Shown in pieces: positions 23,141 to 31,405 of a DNA stretch of 31,405 nucleotides. The position numbers and the translations under genes are program-made. A model generated the notes under the pieces. The model saw only the letters and a program-made list of their open reading frames with translations, searched no databases and was not told the origin of the DNA. Source of the stretch: Schoenoplectus triqueter (Eukaryota > Streptophyta > Magnoliopsida > Poales > Cyperaceae); NCBI GenBank assembly GCA_964058805.1, contig CAXKVV010000906.1:1-31405 (forward strand), given 5' to 3'. Position 1 is the stretch's first letter; every line of letters starts with the position of its first letter.

Positions 23141-24030
23141 TAAAGAATGAAAGATACAATTGTTATTCAATTTCTCGATATCCCACAAGAGATGTGTTCT
23201 TCAATTTATATAACAGCTGGAGTGAAGGTTTAACATGTAATTATTCAATCTAAAACAGAGTTAGTAAACTATAGCAATTTCTAACTAACTCATGACTCAG
23301 CGACGAGCTTAATCATCACTTGGGCGAACTTCTCCAGTTCCTCTTATCTCCATTGCTCTCCCCTCGGTTGCAATTTGCAAAATACGCTGAACCATAATGG
23401 TACTGGTCTACTGGATGTCAATGGTACTGGGCCTATAGCAAATGTAGTGTAATCTGTTGTAATTAACTGTGAATGTATTATATTAGGAAGGCAATTTAGG
23501 TTTAGCCTCTTAGCACTTAAATACAATCTTTTATTTAAGAATAGCCACTTATGCTTTAAATTTTTCTATTACGCCATGAAAAATAAATTGCGTGCTTTAT
23601 TTTAGAAATCTATGAAGCCGTGAGCACATGCAAAATAAGTAAATAACAGTCCCTGGCAGCTGCTCATATCATTGCAGCTTCCTCAAACAGTATATTCTTA
23701 AAGAACCTCAAAATATTTTTTTATCAACACAGTGAACATTGAAGAGATATTTGTGCACACACGTGCAACTTTCCTAGCAGAACCAATTATTCTTACAAAA
23801 GTAAGAAGAAAAAAAGAAGAAAGCTATCAGATACAGTGAGTGGGATCTGGTAACAATGTTTAAAGCAACAGTAGCAACACAAATAAGAGAAACATATTAG
23901 GTATTCACTCCAAGAACATGTAACTAATGAATTACTCAGAATTATCATGTGTCCAACAAAACTGAAATCCTTGATCTGATATACAGTCAGCTAAGCTGCA
24001 GTACAGTTTCATTGATCTCATCCTTTCCAC
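23141..24030. other. Spacer downstream of the CRM pseudogene
   Basis: Mixed AT-rich DNA with no recognisable gene. Part of it may be remains of the preceding retroelement, or the old 3' UTR of the CRM-domain pseudogene, which runs toward it from the right. Confidence 0.35.
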
Positions 24031-25293
24031 TTACTGAAAACTGACAAGAACAGAGTCATGTTCTCTCTTATGAATGGTACTTCTATAACAGTTCTTGCCC
24101 CTCCACACTACAATTTGTTCTTTCTCGAAACTTACAAGGATGCAAGGAACCAGGTCCTAGGAAAATCAAAATGAAATAATAATGTAATTACCAATGTCGT
24201 AATATACCTCAGACCTGCAGGAGTATATTCAGATAAAAGAGGTATGGATTATCACTATCGCTCATTAATATTTAATAAAATATTATTGTTAAATTTTAGT
24301 TAATTCACTTGCATCTGTGGATGAAGTGTGCTGGTCAACCTCAGTAGGATACTAATTCCAACCTTACCAATAAGACGTCAACAAAATCTGAACAAGTTCT
24401 AATTTCAACTATTTGTTGGGTATGCACATATCCACCTCTTGGAATTTTAGGCTACTGTGAAGAGTAACCTAAGAAATTTCATTTTCACTTGCCTTAATCC
24501 TACAATAAGAAACATACCTAAGCTTTACCCCAATTTTCTTATAGTCACTTTTCGGCAACCCCTTGCAGTCTATGCGCACAAGTTCATCAGATATAAATGC
24601 ATCCCGTACCATGGTAACTAGGTTACCATAATATCCATTCTTTGCTGAAAAAAGAGAGAGCATTGGTAACAATTAACAATTACCCTAATATATCTACCAC
24701 ATTTAGAAATGTACAATAACTAACCCAGCTTTGTTAAGGCTGGAACAGCAAGGCCCCTCTTTCTCATCTCCTTGGTCTCCTCAATTGTGAGACCTTCTAT
24801 AATAGTCTTAATTAACCTCGATAAACAGGTTCATGAGGTTTCCACAACATCAATGGAATTAAAGGTCTTTTCTTGGGGTCATAATGCCTTCCCCTGTACA
24901 GCATGATCTGACCGGCAAGCCGCTGTATGATTGCATCCCCACTTTTATCCTGAAATCACATGTTTCATAATTCACACTAATTTGATAAATATGACCAATT
25001 TAAATTTTTTTATAATATATTGGAATTTAGAACACAATTTAACCATAGAAAAAGAAGACAGTACCACAAGCTGGGACACACATTTTCCATGTCAACAGTG
25101 GGCACACCAAGACATTTAATCCTTACAGCCTCACAATTCTTCCAGTTGTTGTGTATGTCATTTAACATGTTGTGTGTGAGTCCATCTCTACCTTGATAGA
25201 ACAAAACAAGAAAGATCAATAAATTATAAAGACAATGCGGAACACTGTTTAGCTAAAACAAAATTTTATAGACCCATTATTATAACGATATTT

Positions 25294-25569
25294 AGTGCGT
25301 GCTCCACAAATAAGGAGGGAAGATTAGACGACGGAAGGGGAGGGAAGAGGTGACGAGAGGAATGTACCTTCGAAATCGGAGGGTAACGATCGGAGGAAAA
25401 ATGAACTGAAATTTTGTGCGTCATTCACTTCGTCTCCCGTCCCCTCCCACCGCCTTCCCTCCTACAACAATCGTTCTGGAGCGAATAACTCACTGCTGGG
25501 CAAGTACCTCCCAACAAGCGTTTGTCCCTTTCTCTCCCCTCCGCTACCTCGTTCTGGAGCACGCCCTTA
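25294..25569. mobile_element. GC-rich MITE in intron 1 of the pseudogene
   Basis: The left end TAGTGCGTGCTCCA and the right end (TAAGGGCGTGCTCCA in reverse complement) form a terminal inverted repeat. Inside, GGAAGGGGAGGGAAGAGG on the left is mirrored by CCCTCCC.CCGCCTTCCC further in. No clear target duplication was found. The GC content stands out against the AT-rich intron. Confidence 0.55.
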
Positions 25570-25596
25570 GTATTGAGTAATTCTAAAATTGTAGTA

Positions 25597-25807
25597 TATT
25601 AGGAGTATAGGTTTGGAGATACTATAGGTTTTGTATTGTTGGAGATGATTAGCAAATGTATAGGGGTTAGGTAGGAGATTATAGAGATGGTTAGTTTAGG
25701 AGATGCTTAGTGTAGCAAGATTACTTAGTCTATAAATAGAGACTTAGACATTGTAATCAATTTAATTCAAAGATAATAAAGATTATTCTCACTCTCTCAT
25801 TCTATCA
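25597..25807 (+). repeat. 5' LTR
   Basis: Ends in CATTCTATCA just before the primer site. The expected TG start is missing: the 3' copy begins TGTATTAGG and this one TATTAGG. It contains a TATA-like TCTATAAATAGAG at 25730-25742 and a possible AATAAAG signal at 25775-25781. Confidence 0.92.
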
Positions 25808-25819
25808 TGGTATCAGAGC
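25808..25819 (+). other. Primer binding site for initiator tRNA-Met
   Basis: TGGTATCAGAGC is complementary to the 3' end of plant initiator tRNA-Met, as used by most Copia elements. It directly abuts the LTR end. Confidence 0.92.
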
Positions 25820-26346
25820 AAGAAATTTGCTGGAATTAGGCTTGCGCCTATTCCAGGAATAATGCATCTATTCCAATCTTATTCCACACAATAAACCAAT
25901 ACAAAGCCTTTATTCTAGGAATAAATAACTCTATTCTCTGTCTATTCTCAGATCTACTACTATTCCAAGAATAAACCCACCTAAACCTCTCTATTCTGCT
26001 GCCTATTCTCGAATCTAAACCTCTCTATTCTCTCTATTCCACTATTCCAGAACCAGATCAAGAGCGAGCGGGCTTCTCTGCCTCGTCGCGCGCCAGTAGT
26101 CTCAGCCACCGCCGACGAAGCATCGACGATCGATCAAGATCTGCTCTCAAGATTCGACTTCCACTTCTCCTATTCGGACTGACATCAATCAAGACCGTGT
26201 CAGATCGATCTCCTCTGTGCCGAGTGTCGAAGCATCAAGACTCGCCATCGCACCTGACTCACTGCAGTGTCGGAGATCTCCATTCACTCAGATCCAGGTT
26301 GCAATCAGTTGAATCTTCATCAGAGACGACATCGTTCAAATCGCGA

Positions 26347-26610
26347 ATGGCGGCGTCTCAGCCACATCACAACTTGCGCAGAGGAAGAAAGATCGGAACA
26401 TATGCAAGTGGGGTCCACACTCGTCGCAAATCGACAAGGATTAGAAGTACGATGAAAGCTTCTATCTTAAAGAGTGCCTTCGATTTCAGAGTTGTCGACG
26501 AACAAGAATGGAGGAGGAAGACGATAAACTGCTTGACGGGTTCAAAGTTTTCACATCCGGTTTCTTGTACCCGAATCCACTTTTCATTATCTTCAATTGG
26601 ATCCGGTTAA
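26347..26610 (+). CDS. Unrecognised 87-aa ORF inside the LTR element
   Basis: The frame opens MAASQPHHNLRRGRKIG and is basic throughout (many Arg and Lys), ending FSLSSIGSG. The reading frame is open upstream to 26197, but only from a GTG. No Gag zinc knuckle or other known motif is visible. It could be a short chance frame or a captured gene fragment; I cannot tell which. Confidence 0.2.
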   Translation: MAASQPHHNLRRGRKIGTYASGVHTRRKSTRIRSTMKASILKSAFDFRVVDEQEWRRKTINCLTGSKFSHPVSCTRIHFSLSSIGSG

Positions 26611-27071
26611 GTTTTTCAGCAGATGGGCTTGCGCCAAAGGTTTATTGCAAAATTCACCTTATTCACGTTATTCTGGATTGATGCTTTATAAGTGAGCCTA
26701 ATTGATCAATCTGGGCCGATGTCAAGAGAATCATCCAAATTCCTTTTCCTGTTTTCAATCAAGTCGTGGGCCACTATTTTGTTGTATCCCTTGATTTGAA
26801 TTTGATTTCACCAAAGCAACAAACTCGGATTGACAAACTAGATTACCCACTGAACCTCAAACTCCATTTTCCTGACTCCCTTTGTCCAGAGATGTCAATA
26901 TTCCAACCGATTTCCAAATAAACCCCCAATAATCTTTAATTTCAATTACAAACGAAAGCCAAACAAACAAACTCTATTTCTCTCTTTTATTTCAAGAAGT
27001 CTCCAACGAGCTTCTATGAATATCCAAACCGAAATACATAAAGGATCTAGGAATCATCTATGAACCCCATT

Positions 27072-27240
27072 GGAGGTGATGAGTTGAGGCACTAAAGAAG
27101 AAAGCCTTTCTATAAACCCAAATGTGAGGAGACGATGTACCAAAGGGTCAATGGTAAAGCTCTCTATGGACCATCATACGAGGTGACGAGTCGAGGCACT
27201 AAAAGAAGAAAGCCCTTCTATAAACCCGATGAGAGGTGAT
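27072..27240. repeat. Internal direct repeat of the LTR element
   Basis: A unit of about 49 bp (GAGGTGA.GAGT.GAGGCACT to TTCTATAAACCC) occurs at 27072-27120 and 27180-27228. A third partial copy starts near 27231. Confidence 0.8.
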
Positions 27241-27348
27241 GAGATGCGAAGACCACATCTTTTTCTTTCTTCATGGAGCTTTATCAACTACTTTGGCGTT
27301 CAATCAAGATATTGCAAAACAAGCTCAACATGCGTACCGCACGATGAG

Positions 27349-27359
27349 CTTGCGGGGGG
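27349..27359 (+). other. Polypurine tract
   Basis: The G run ending at 27359 directly before the TG of the 3' LTR is the expected primer for plus-strand synthesis. The preceding bases (GAGCTTGC) include three pyrimidines, so the tract is short. Confidence 0.65.
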
Positions 27360-27572
27360 TGTATTAGGAGTATAGGTTTGGAGATACTATAGGTTGTATA
27401 TTGTTGGAGATGATTAGCAAATGTATAGGGGTTAGGTAGGAGATTATAGAGATGGTTAGTTTGGGAGATGCTTAGTGTAGCAAGATTACTTAGTCTATAA
27501 ATAGAGGCTTAGACATTGTAATCAATTCAACTCAAAGATAATAAAGATTATTCTCACTCTCTCATTCTATCA
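27360..27572 (+). repeat. 3' LTR
   Basis: Begins TGTATTAGGAG and ends CATTCTATCA. It is identical to the 5' LTR apart from six substitutions and two extra bases at its start. Confidence 0.92.
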
Positions 27573-28270
27573 TAGTATTATCATTAAACCTTACTCGAAG
27601 TGAACAGATTGGATATTTTGAGTTCTGATAATTGGAAATTTAAACTTGCATCATTGTATTACTGAATCAAAGTAAAAATGAACAATTTACCTAAATTGAT
27701 TTGGCGTTTTGTTTTATTCTTCTGACATTTATCTACCAAGTGTGCTTTTTCGGCTTGGCTGAGAGGTTCACCGAGCACCTTCTCTCCTATCTCTTTCCTT
27801 TTCTTTTGTAAATCCTCCCCTCCTTCCGTCCCATCTCAATCCACTGACTTCAACATGGGCTCCATGGCAGGGGCAGAGAGCCCGGTCCACACACGATCAA
27901 GCTGCTCCGGACCAAAAGGCGAGTACTTAGGACCACACAGGCCAATGGGCCTCACATTGGAGTTGCTCTCACTGCTGAACCTGAAGTCGAATGGCAAATC
28001 AGAGTTGACTGGTTCACGGTGACTCAAGTCAAGGAAAGAAACAGGATGGTATGGTGGTTTCTTTCGTTTCTTCTTGACCAGTTTTTCAGTGGAATTGGGG
28101 TTAGGGTTTTGGAGGAAGGGAGAGGGAAGGGGAATGAAGCCATACTTTTCTTGAAGACGGGAAAGAAGATGGAAGGAATGGCTGGAATGGCTTGACAGGA
28201 GGCGGTATGAGAGGTTGCAGATGGGGTAAGAGGAGGTTTTGTTTTGGCAAAAGAATTGGTGGAAGAGCAT

Positions 28271-28807
28271 TGACTGTGGCAACTGGCCATCAGTGCCAGG
28301 AAGGTAAACCAGTGAGGTGGGCAAAAGGATAACTCTTCTGCCAAATGACTTGTATTGTACTGTTGATTCTGCAGCAAGAAAAAAAATTTAGGACACAAAT
28401 GTAAGAAGCTTATTCATTTCATAGACTCCTGTTCACTGAGCTATTAAATTTAAACTGTTAAAATTATCACATAATTTCGATAATTTTTTATGAAATTTCA
28501 AATGAAATTCAAATTGTATAAAAATTAAATCATAATCAATCCATAAATTAAATTTGTTTGAAAAGTTTTTTTTATCCATTTTTAAGATATTCTATAAATT
28601 TATTTATAAATTTATATAAAGTTAGTTATCAAAATTATTTGTTGTCAACGGATCCTCACACAATTATTAAAAACAACACTTCATCAGATATACATCAGAT
28701 ATACATGATGTGACATTCACACCCACACAATTGGGATATGCTGTTACACTTAACATCTTCTTTGATTTGTCGATTTGCAAAATAATTTTGAATTTTACAA
28801 TTTGCCT
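28271..28807. other. Former promoter side of the CRM pseudogene
   Basis: The first 100 bases would be the old 5' UTR. The rest is AT-rich and shows no other gene. Confidence 0.35.
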
Positions 28808-28988
28808 TGTTGAGTTTTGTGCAGGAATTAATATGCACATGAACTAGTGCACAAGAACCAAGACTAGTACTAGGATACAAGAGTTTAATCAAGACTGCGC
28901 TAGTCTTAGGTTTAGTAAAACTCAAACTAAGTTGAATTGGTCAAGAGAAATTGAGCTTAAACAACAAGAAAAGTGCTTCTGCCCAGTG

Positions 28989-29309
28989 AATCGTTATAAC
29001 GGTTCAGTAATCGTTATAACGGTTCATCTCGATACTCAAAAATATTATAAGGCAGAAACATTTTCAAAGAAACTAGAGTGAATCGTTATGTAACGATTCA
29101 GTAATCGTTACAACGATTTGTGAAACGTATAACGATTTTGTAATCGTTATAACGATTCATGAAACGTATAACGATTTGATAAATCGTTATAATGTTTCAG
29201 CTCAGTTGATCCAACGGCTATACAGCAGAACAACGGGCAAATTTCTCTGACAATCCTACCGTTTGAATATTAATCCGTAATAACGATTTGTAAACCGTTA
29301 TAACGGTTT
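28989..29309. repeat. Palindrome array based on AATCGTTATAACGATT
   Basis: Complete palindromes: AATCGTTATAACGGTT at 28989-29004 and 29009-29024 (imperfect), GAATCGTTATGTAACGATTC at 29080-29099 (two-base centre), AATCGTTACAACGATT at 29103-29118, AATCGTTATAACGATT at 29142-29157 (perfect 16) and AAACCGTTATAACGGTTT at 29292-29309 (perfect 18). Half or decayed copies lie at about 29124, 29163, 29180 and 29273. Arms contain AACGG/AACGA, the core seen in MYB sites. Confidence 0.9.
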
Positions 29310-29346
29310 ATGCCGAAAAAGTGAGTTATGCTTGGTTTTTCAGCTC

Positions 29347-29356
29347 TTTATAAAAG
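29347..29356 (+). promoter_or_regulatory. TATA box next to the palindrome array
   Basis: TTATAAAAGG in CTCTTTATAAAAGGAGG is a good TATA box, 38 bases after the last palindrome. A start site would fall near 29380. Confidence 0.5.
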
Positions 29357-29909
29357 GAGGACCATCTCCCTTCTCCCCCTGTTGTTGAATGCACTTGCAA
29401 AATACATTCTTACAGCCACCATAAAAGAGCTTTGATAAAACCTTGCTATACCTAGCTAAAGCTTAAGATATTTGATCTAAACTTGTTCTAAACACTTGTG
29501 AGATTTGAGTGATTTGCTCCATTGCTAAATTTACTCTTAGTTTTTGCTACTTCATTTAACTTTAGGCTTTGTCTCTCATCCTTTGTGTGTAAGAGGAAAA
29601 ATTTCGACCTTGTACAAGACTCGTATTTGGTTGAATAGATCGGATCGACTTTGTTACCGTTAGACGAGAAGCCGAGGACCCGAGGAGTAGGCGCATAACG
29701 CCGAACCTCGTTACATCGCGTGTCAACTCGATCATTTGATTGAGCATTTCTAAACTCTCTCTTTACTTTATTTCATATCTTTGATTTACAAATTGCTTGT
29801 GCTTGATTATTGTAGAATTTGTTAACATTACAATTTAACTCTTGTACTTTTTACTAATTGACCAAATTAATATTATTAGCGGTAATCAAGGGTTACATAT
29901 GCATCCCCA

Positions 29910-30031
29910 ATTTTATTTTATTTGCTTTTGTAAGTTGTTATTAGTTACTAGATTTGAATGAATAAACATCAATGAGGAGGAATGCCAATTGTATTGAAGA
30001 CTCGAGACAGAGATAGAGATTAACCTTTGCT
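29910..30031. other. Short spacer
   Basis: AT-rich, nothing recognised. Confidence 0.3.
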
Positions 30032-30500
30032 CATAACCTATGTTGCACGGGTGCGGGTATCGTATCTGATACGGTGCAGATGCGGCGATACGGAAAATTC
30101 TGAAAACATCAGATACGGGTGCGACTATATATAATAAATTATTATATAAAAATATAAATAAATTATATAATAAATAAAGTTGAAAAGAAATTATTATATT
30201 CTATTGATATATAAATAACTGAAATGCTATAGCAACACAAAGGACATGATATAAATTTCACTCGGGGACGTATCAGAGGAGTATCGGGGCATATCGACGA
30301 GTATCGGGGGCGTATTCTTGACCGAATCCACCAAAATATCTTGAAAAAAATATTATGGACATATTGGGGCATATCGGAACGTATTGGGACGTATCGGAGT
30401 TGTCAGGATACTCCGATACGCCAGCTGGAGTATCGGGTGCGTATCGCACGCGAATCGCACCCGCACCCGTATTGAATACGTATCCGATACGGGATATGTG
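30032..30500. repeat. Dispersed repeat rich in GTATCGGG/GATACG
   Basis: The block opens CCTATGTTGCACGGGTGCGG with GATACG motifs behind it. An AT-rich centre follows (30125-30240), then many variants of GTATCGGGGC to about 30450, and CGCACCCGCACCCGTATTG in opposite orientation near the right end. Such TATGTTGCACGG-ended repeats are familiar to me from plant genomes as MITE-like sequences, but the exact class and right edge are not fixed. Confidence 0.5.
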
Positions 30501-31057
30501 GGTAATGGGCCGAATCTGGGTAACCCAACTCACAACAATGGGAGAGCACAAAAGCACGGAGGCGGAGGCGGTGGCGGAGTGAAAGAGAGAAGACAATGTC
30601 AGTGCTCGAATGCGAGAGAGAGAGAGAGAGAGAGAGGAGGAGGAGGAGGAAGAGGAAGAGCCATGTGTCACTATCAGAAGCCAGAGTGCAAGGGAAAGAA
30701 CAATGAATCGATATCTTCTGGAGTGTTTTTTTTTTACGCTCCAGAGTGGAGTACTTTTTATATGAACTGTTTGATCAATTATCAACGATTCTAATTCAAT
30801 AATAATAACCTCTCGTGAATCAAAATTCAAATTAATATTTGAACTTCTCTGCAGTCGTCTAGATTAACCTTTGTGAATGTCTATAATGTAGAAAAATAAC
30901 TTCAAATAATCAACTCGTTCCGGCCCCATTTGAGGCTCATTCAGTAATGATAGCCCAGAACCATAGAAATTTGAACACTATAAGGACTCAAAATAAATCT
31001 CAAAAAAACTTTTACAATGCTGCAGTGTAGAACCAAATAGTAGTGTTTCAAACTAGA
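30501..31057. other. Spacer with (GA)n/(GGA)n microsatellite
   Basis: A GA and GGA run lies at about 30612-30656. Open frames here come from this low-complexity tract. No gene is recognised. Confidence 0.4.
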
Positions 31058-31405
31058 CATCGTCTTTAAGGGTCGGGTCGGGTCTAGCGGGTCTACGAGA
31101 GGATCATATTTGATAAGGGTTTTTAGATGATTAAGTTCAAAAAGCTTGATATTTAAAATGTGAGTCTGGTCCTTATCAAGCCCTTCAGACACTAAGAGCT
31201 GGATAAGGGCTTAATATATATATTTTCTTTGATAATTATGTATTTTTTAAATGCTAATTTATATTTGTATAAGGATATTAAGTTATGTTTTGTTGTTTTG
31301 GTATTTTATTTTATTTCTTCTATTTTTTAATTTTTAAGTGTAATTAATATATAATATAAAATATTAAAAAAATAGTTAGAGAAGGGTCAGATAACAAGAG
31401 AGTTT
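31058..31405. repeat. Possible hAT-MITE fragment at the window end
   Basis: TTTAAGGGTCGGGTCGGGTC (from about 31063) resembles the GGGTCGGGTC ends of the element at 12913. It is followed by an AT-rich core that reaches the edge of the window. The other end is not visible, so this is tentative. Confidence 0.3.

Larger units (their letters stand above)
25597..27572 (+). mobile_element. Non-autonomous Copia-type LTR element, 1976 bp
   Basis: LTRs are 25597-25807 (211 bp) and 27360-27572 (213 bp). They differ by six substitutions, and the 5' copy has lost two bases at its first positions. TAGTA lies on both sides (25592-25596 and 27573-27577). The primer site TGGTATCAGAGC starts at 25808 directly after the left LTR and fits the initiator tRNA-Met. 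A G-rich polypurine tract GCGGGGGG ends at 27359. The 1552-bp interior has no gag, protease, integrase or reverse transcriptase, so it depends on another element. It sits in intron 1 of the CRM-domain pseudogene, in the opposite orientation. Confidence 0.93.
24031..28270 (-). pseudogene. CRM-domain CAF/mCSF1-like splicing factor, disabled
   Basis: Five exons on the minus strand: 28270-27691, 25191-25065, 24949-24725, 24644-24518 and 24156-24031. Residues from LPFDFRFS and NVRPIGL, through CQKNKTKRQINLGRDGLTHN, to DPKKRP.IPLMLWKPHEPVY, KNGYYGNLV and EKEQIVVWRGK match CRS2-associated factors and their mitochondrial relative mCSF1. These carry two CRM RNA-binding domains and splice organellar group II introns. 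The start ATG (28270) precedes a Ser/His-rich leader that could target mitochondria. Damage seen: an in-frame TGA at 27838-27836; one base lost near 25073-25078 between VC and QL; one near 24819-24821 after EPVY; one at the start of the last exon. Exon lengths of 127 and 225, where 128 and 226 keep frame, confirm two of these. Intron 1 is 2499 bp because of inserted transposons. The TAA at 24033-24031 may instead be a donor GTAAGT. Confidence 0.85.
28808..29909 (+). mobile_element. Copia/Sirevirus-like solo LTR (edges approximate)
   Basis: The block begins TGTTGAGTTTTGTGCAGG. It then has a cluster of palindromes (28989-29309), a TATA box at 29347-29356, a CpG-bearing stretch at 29630-29720 and an AT-rich end near CATCCCCA. 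This order suits U3, R and U5 of an LTR. From memory, Sirevirus LTRs often carry palindrome clusters. I could not find a target duplication or a primer site, so a solo or truncated LTR is an inference. Confidence 0.45.

Noticed and set aside
26197..26610. 137-aa frame in the LTR element taken as a gag gene
   Set aside because: Its first codon is GTG, no zinc knuckle or Gag motif is present, and the first ATG leaves only 87 aa.
28271..28324. Upstream extension of the CRM gene to MPTSLVYLPG
   Set aside because: That frame starts at TTG; the first ATG is at 28270 and begins the targeting-like leader.
30273..30830. 185-aa minus-strand frame with Ser and Ser-Leu runs
   Set aside because: It spans the GTATCGGG repeat and the (GA)n microsatellite; low complexity explains it.
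1..31405. CRISPR array, bacterial operon or phage system
   Set aside because: The repeats have irregular spacing and transposon borders, and the genes are spliced plant genes; no prokaryotic feature is present.

Overview
The window is nuclear DNA of a flowering plant, most likely a eudicot. It is AT-rich, its genes have GT-AG introns, it encodes a land-plant EPF/EPFL secreted peptide and a plant-type nuclear tRNA-Trp, and its spacers are packed with hAT, Tourist-like, Copia-like and Gypsy-like repeats. I could not name the species. All gene models below were made by hand from splice sites and remembered protein-family similarity, with no database search.

Layout. 1-1540 (+) holds the last four exons of a RAE1-like WD40 mRNA-export factor whose 5' part lies outside the window; one of its introns carries a long foldback element. 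2721-3714 is an internally deleted hAT transposon with an 8-bp target duplication and a transposase relic. 4669-4740 (-) is an intact tRNA-Trp(CCA). 5825-6522 (+) is a complete three-exon EPF/EPFL cysteine-rich peptide gene of 119 aa. 8201-10986 (-) is a complete six-exon IST1-like gene of 510 aa. From 10987 to 16080 there is AT-rich spacer with three clear MITE-type elements at 12913, 13899 and 14527. 16081-21904 is a 5.8-kb block with TG...CA ends, flanked by a 10-bp direct repeat; it looks like a very large solo LTR on the minus strand with another repeat nested in it. 22680-23140 looks like the end of a Gypsy-type LTR.

24031-28270 (-) is the most instructive locus. It is a five-exon CRM-domain gene of the CAF/mCSF1 type (organellar group II intron splicing), broken by one in-frame stop and three one-base losses. 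Its first intron holds a 1976-bp non-autonomous Copia-type LTR element (25597-27572; TSD TAGTA, initiator-Met primer site, LTRs with six substitutions) beside a small GC-rich MITE. 28808 to about 29909 is an LTR-like sequence whose upstream half carries a cluster of palindromes built on AATCGTTATAACGATT, placed just before a TATA box. The remainder to 31405 is repeat fragments.

The genes do not form a pathway together: they cover mRNA export, tRNA, stomatal or growth peptide signalling, ESCRT/MVB sorting and a dead organellar splicing factor. The functional genes sit in the first 11 kb, and the last 20 kb is mostly transposon-derived.
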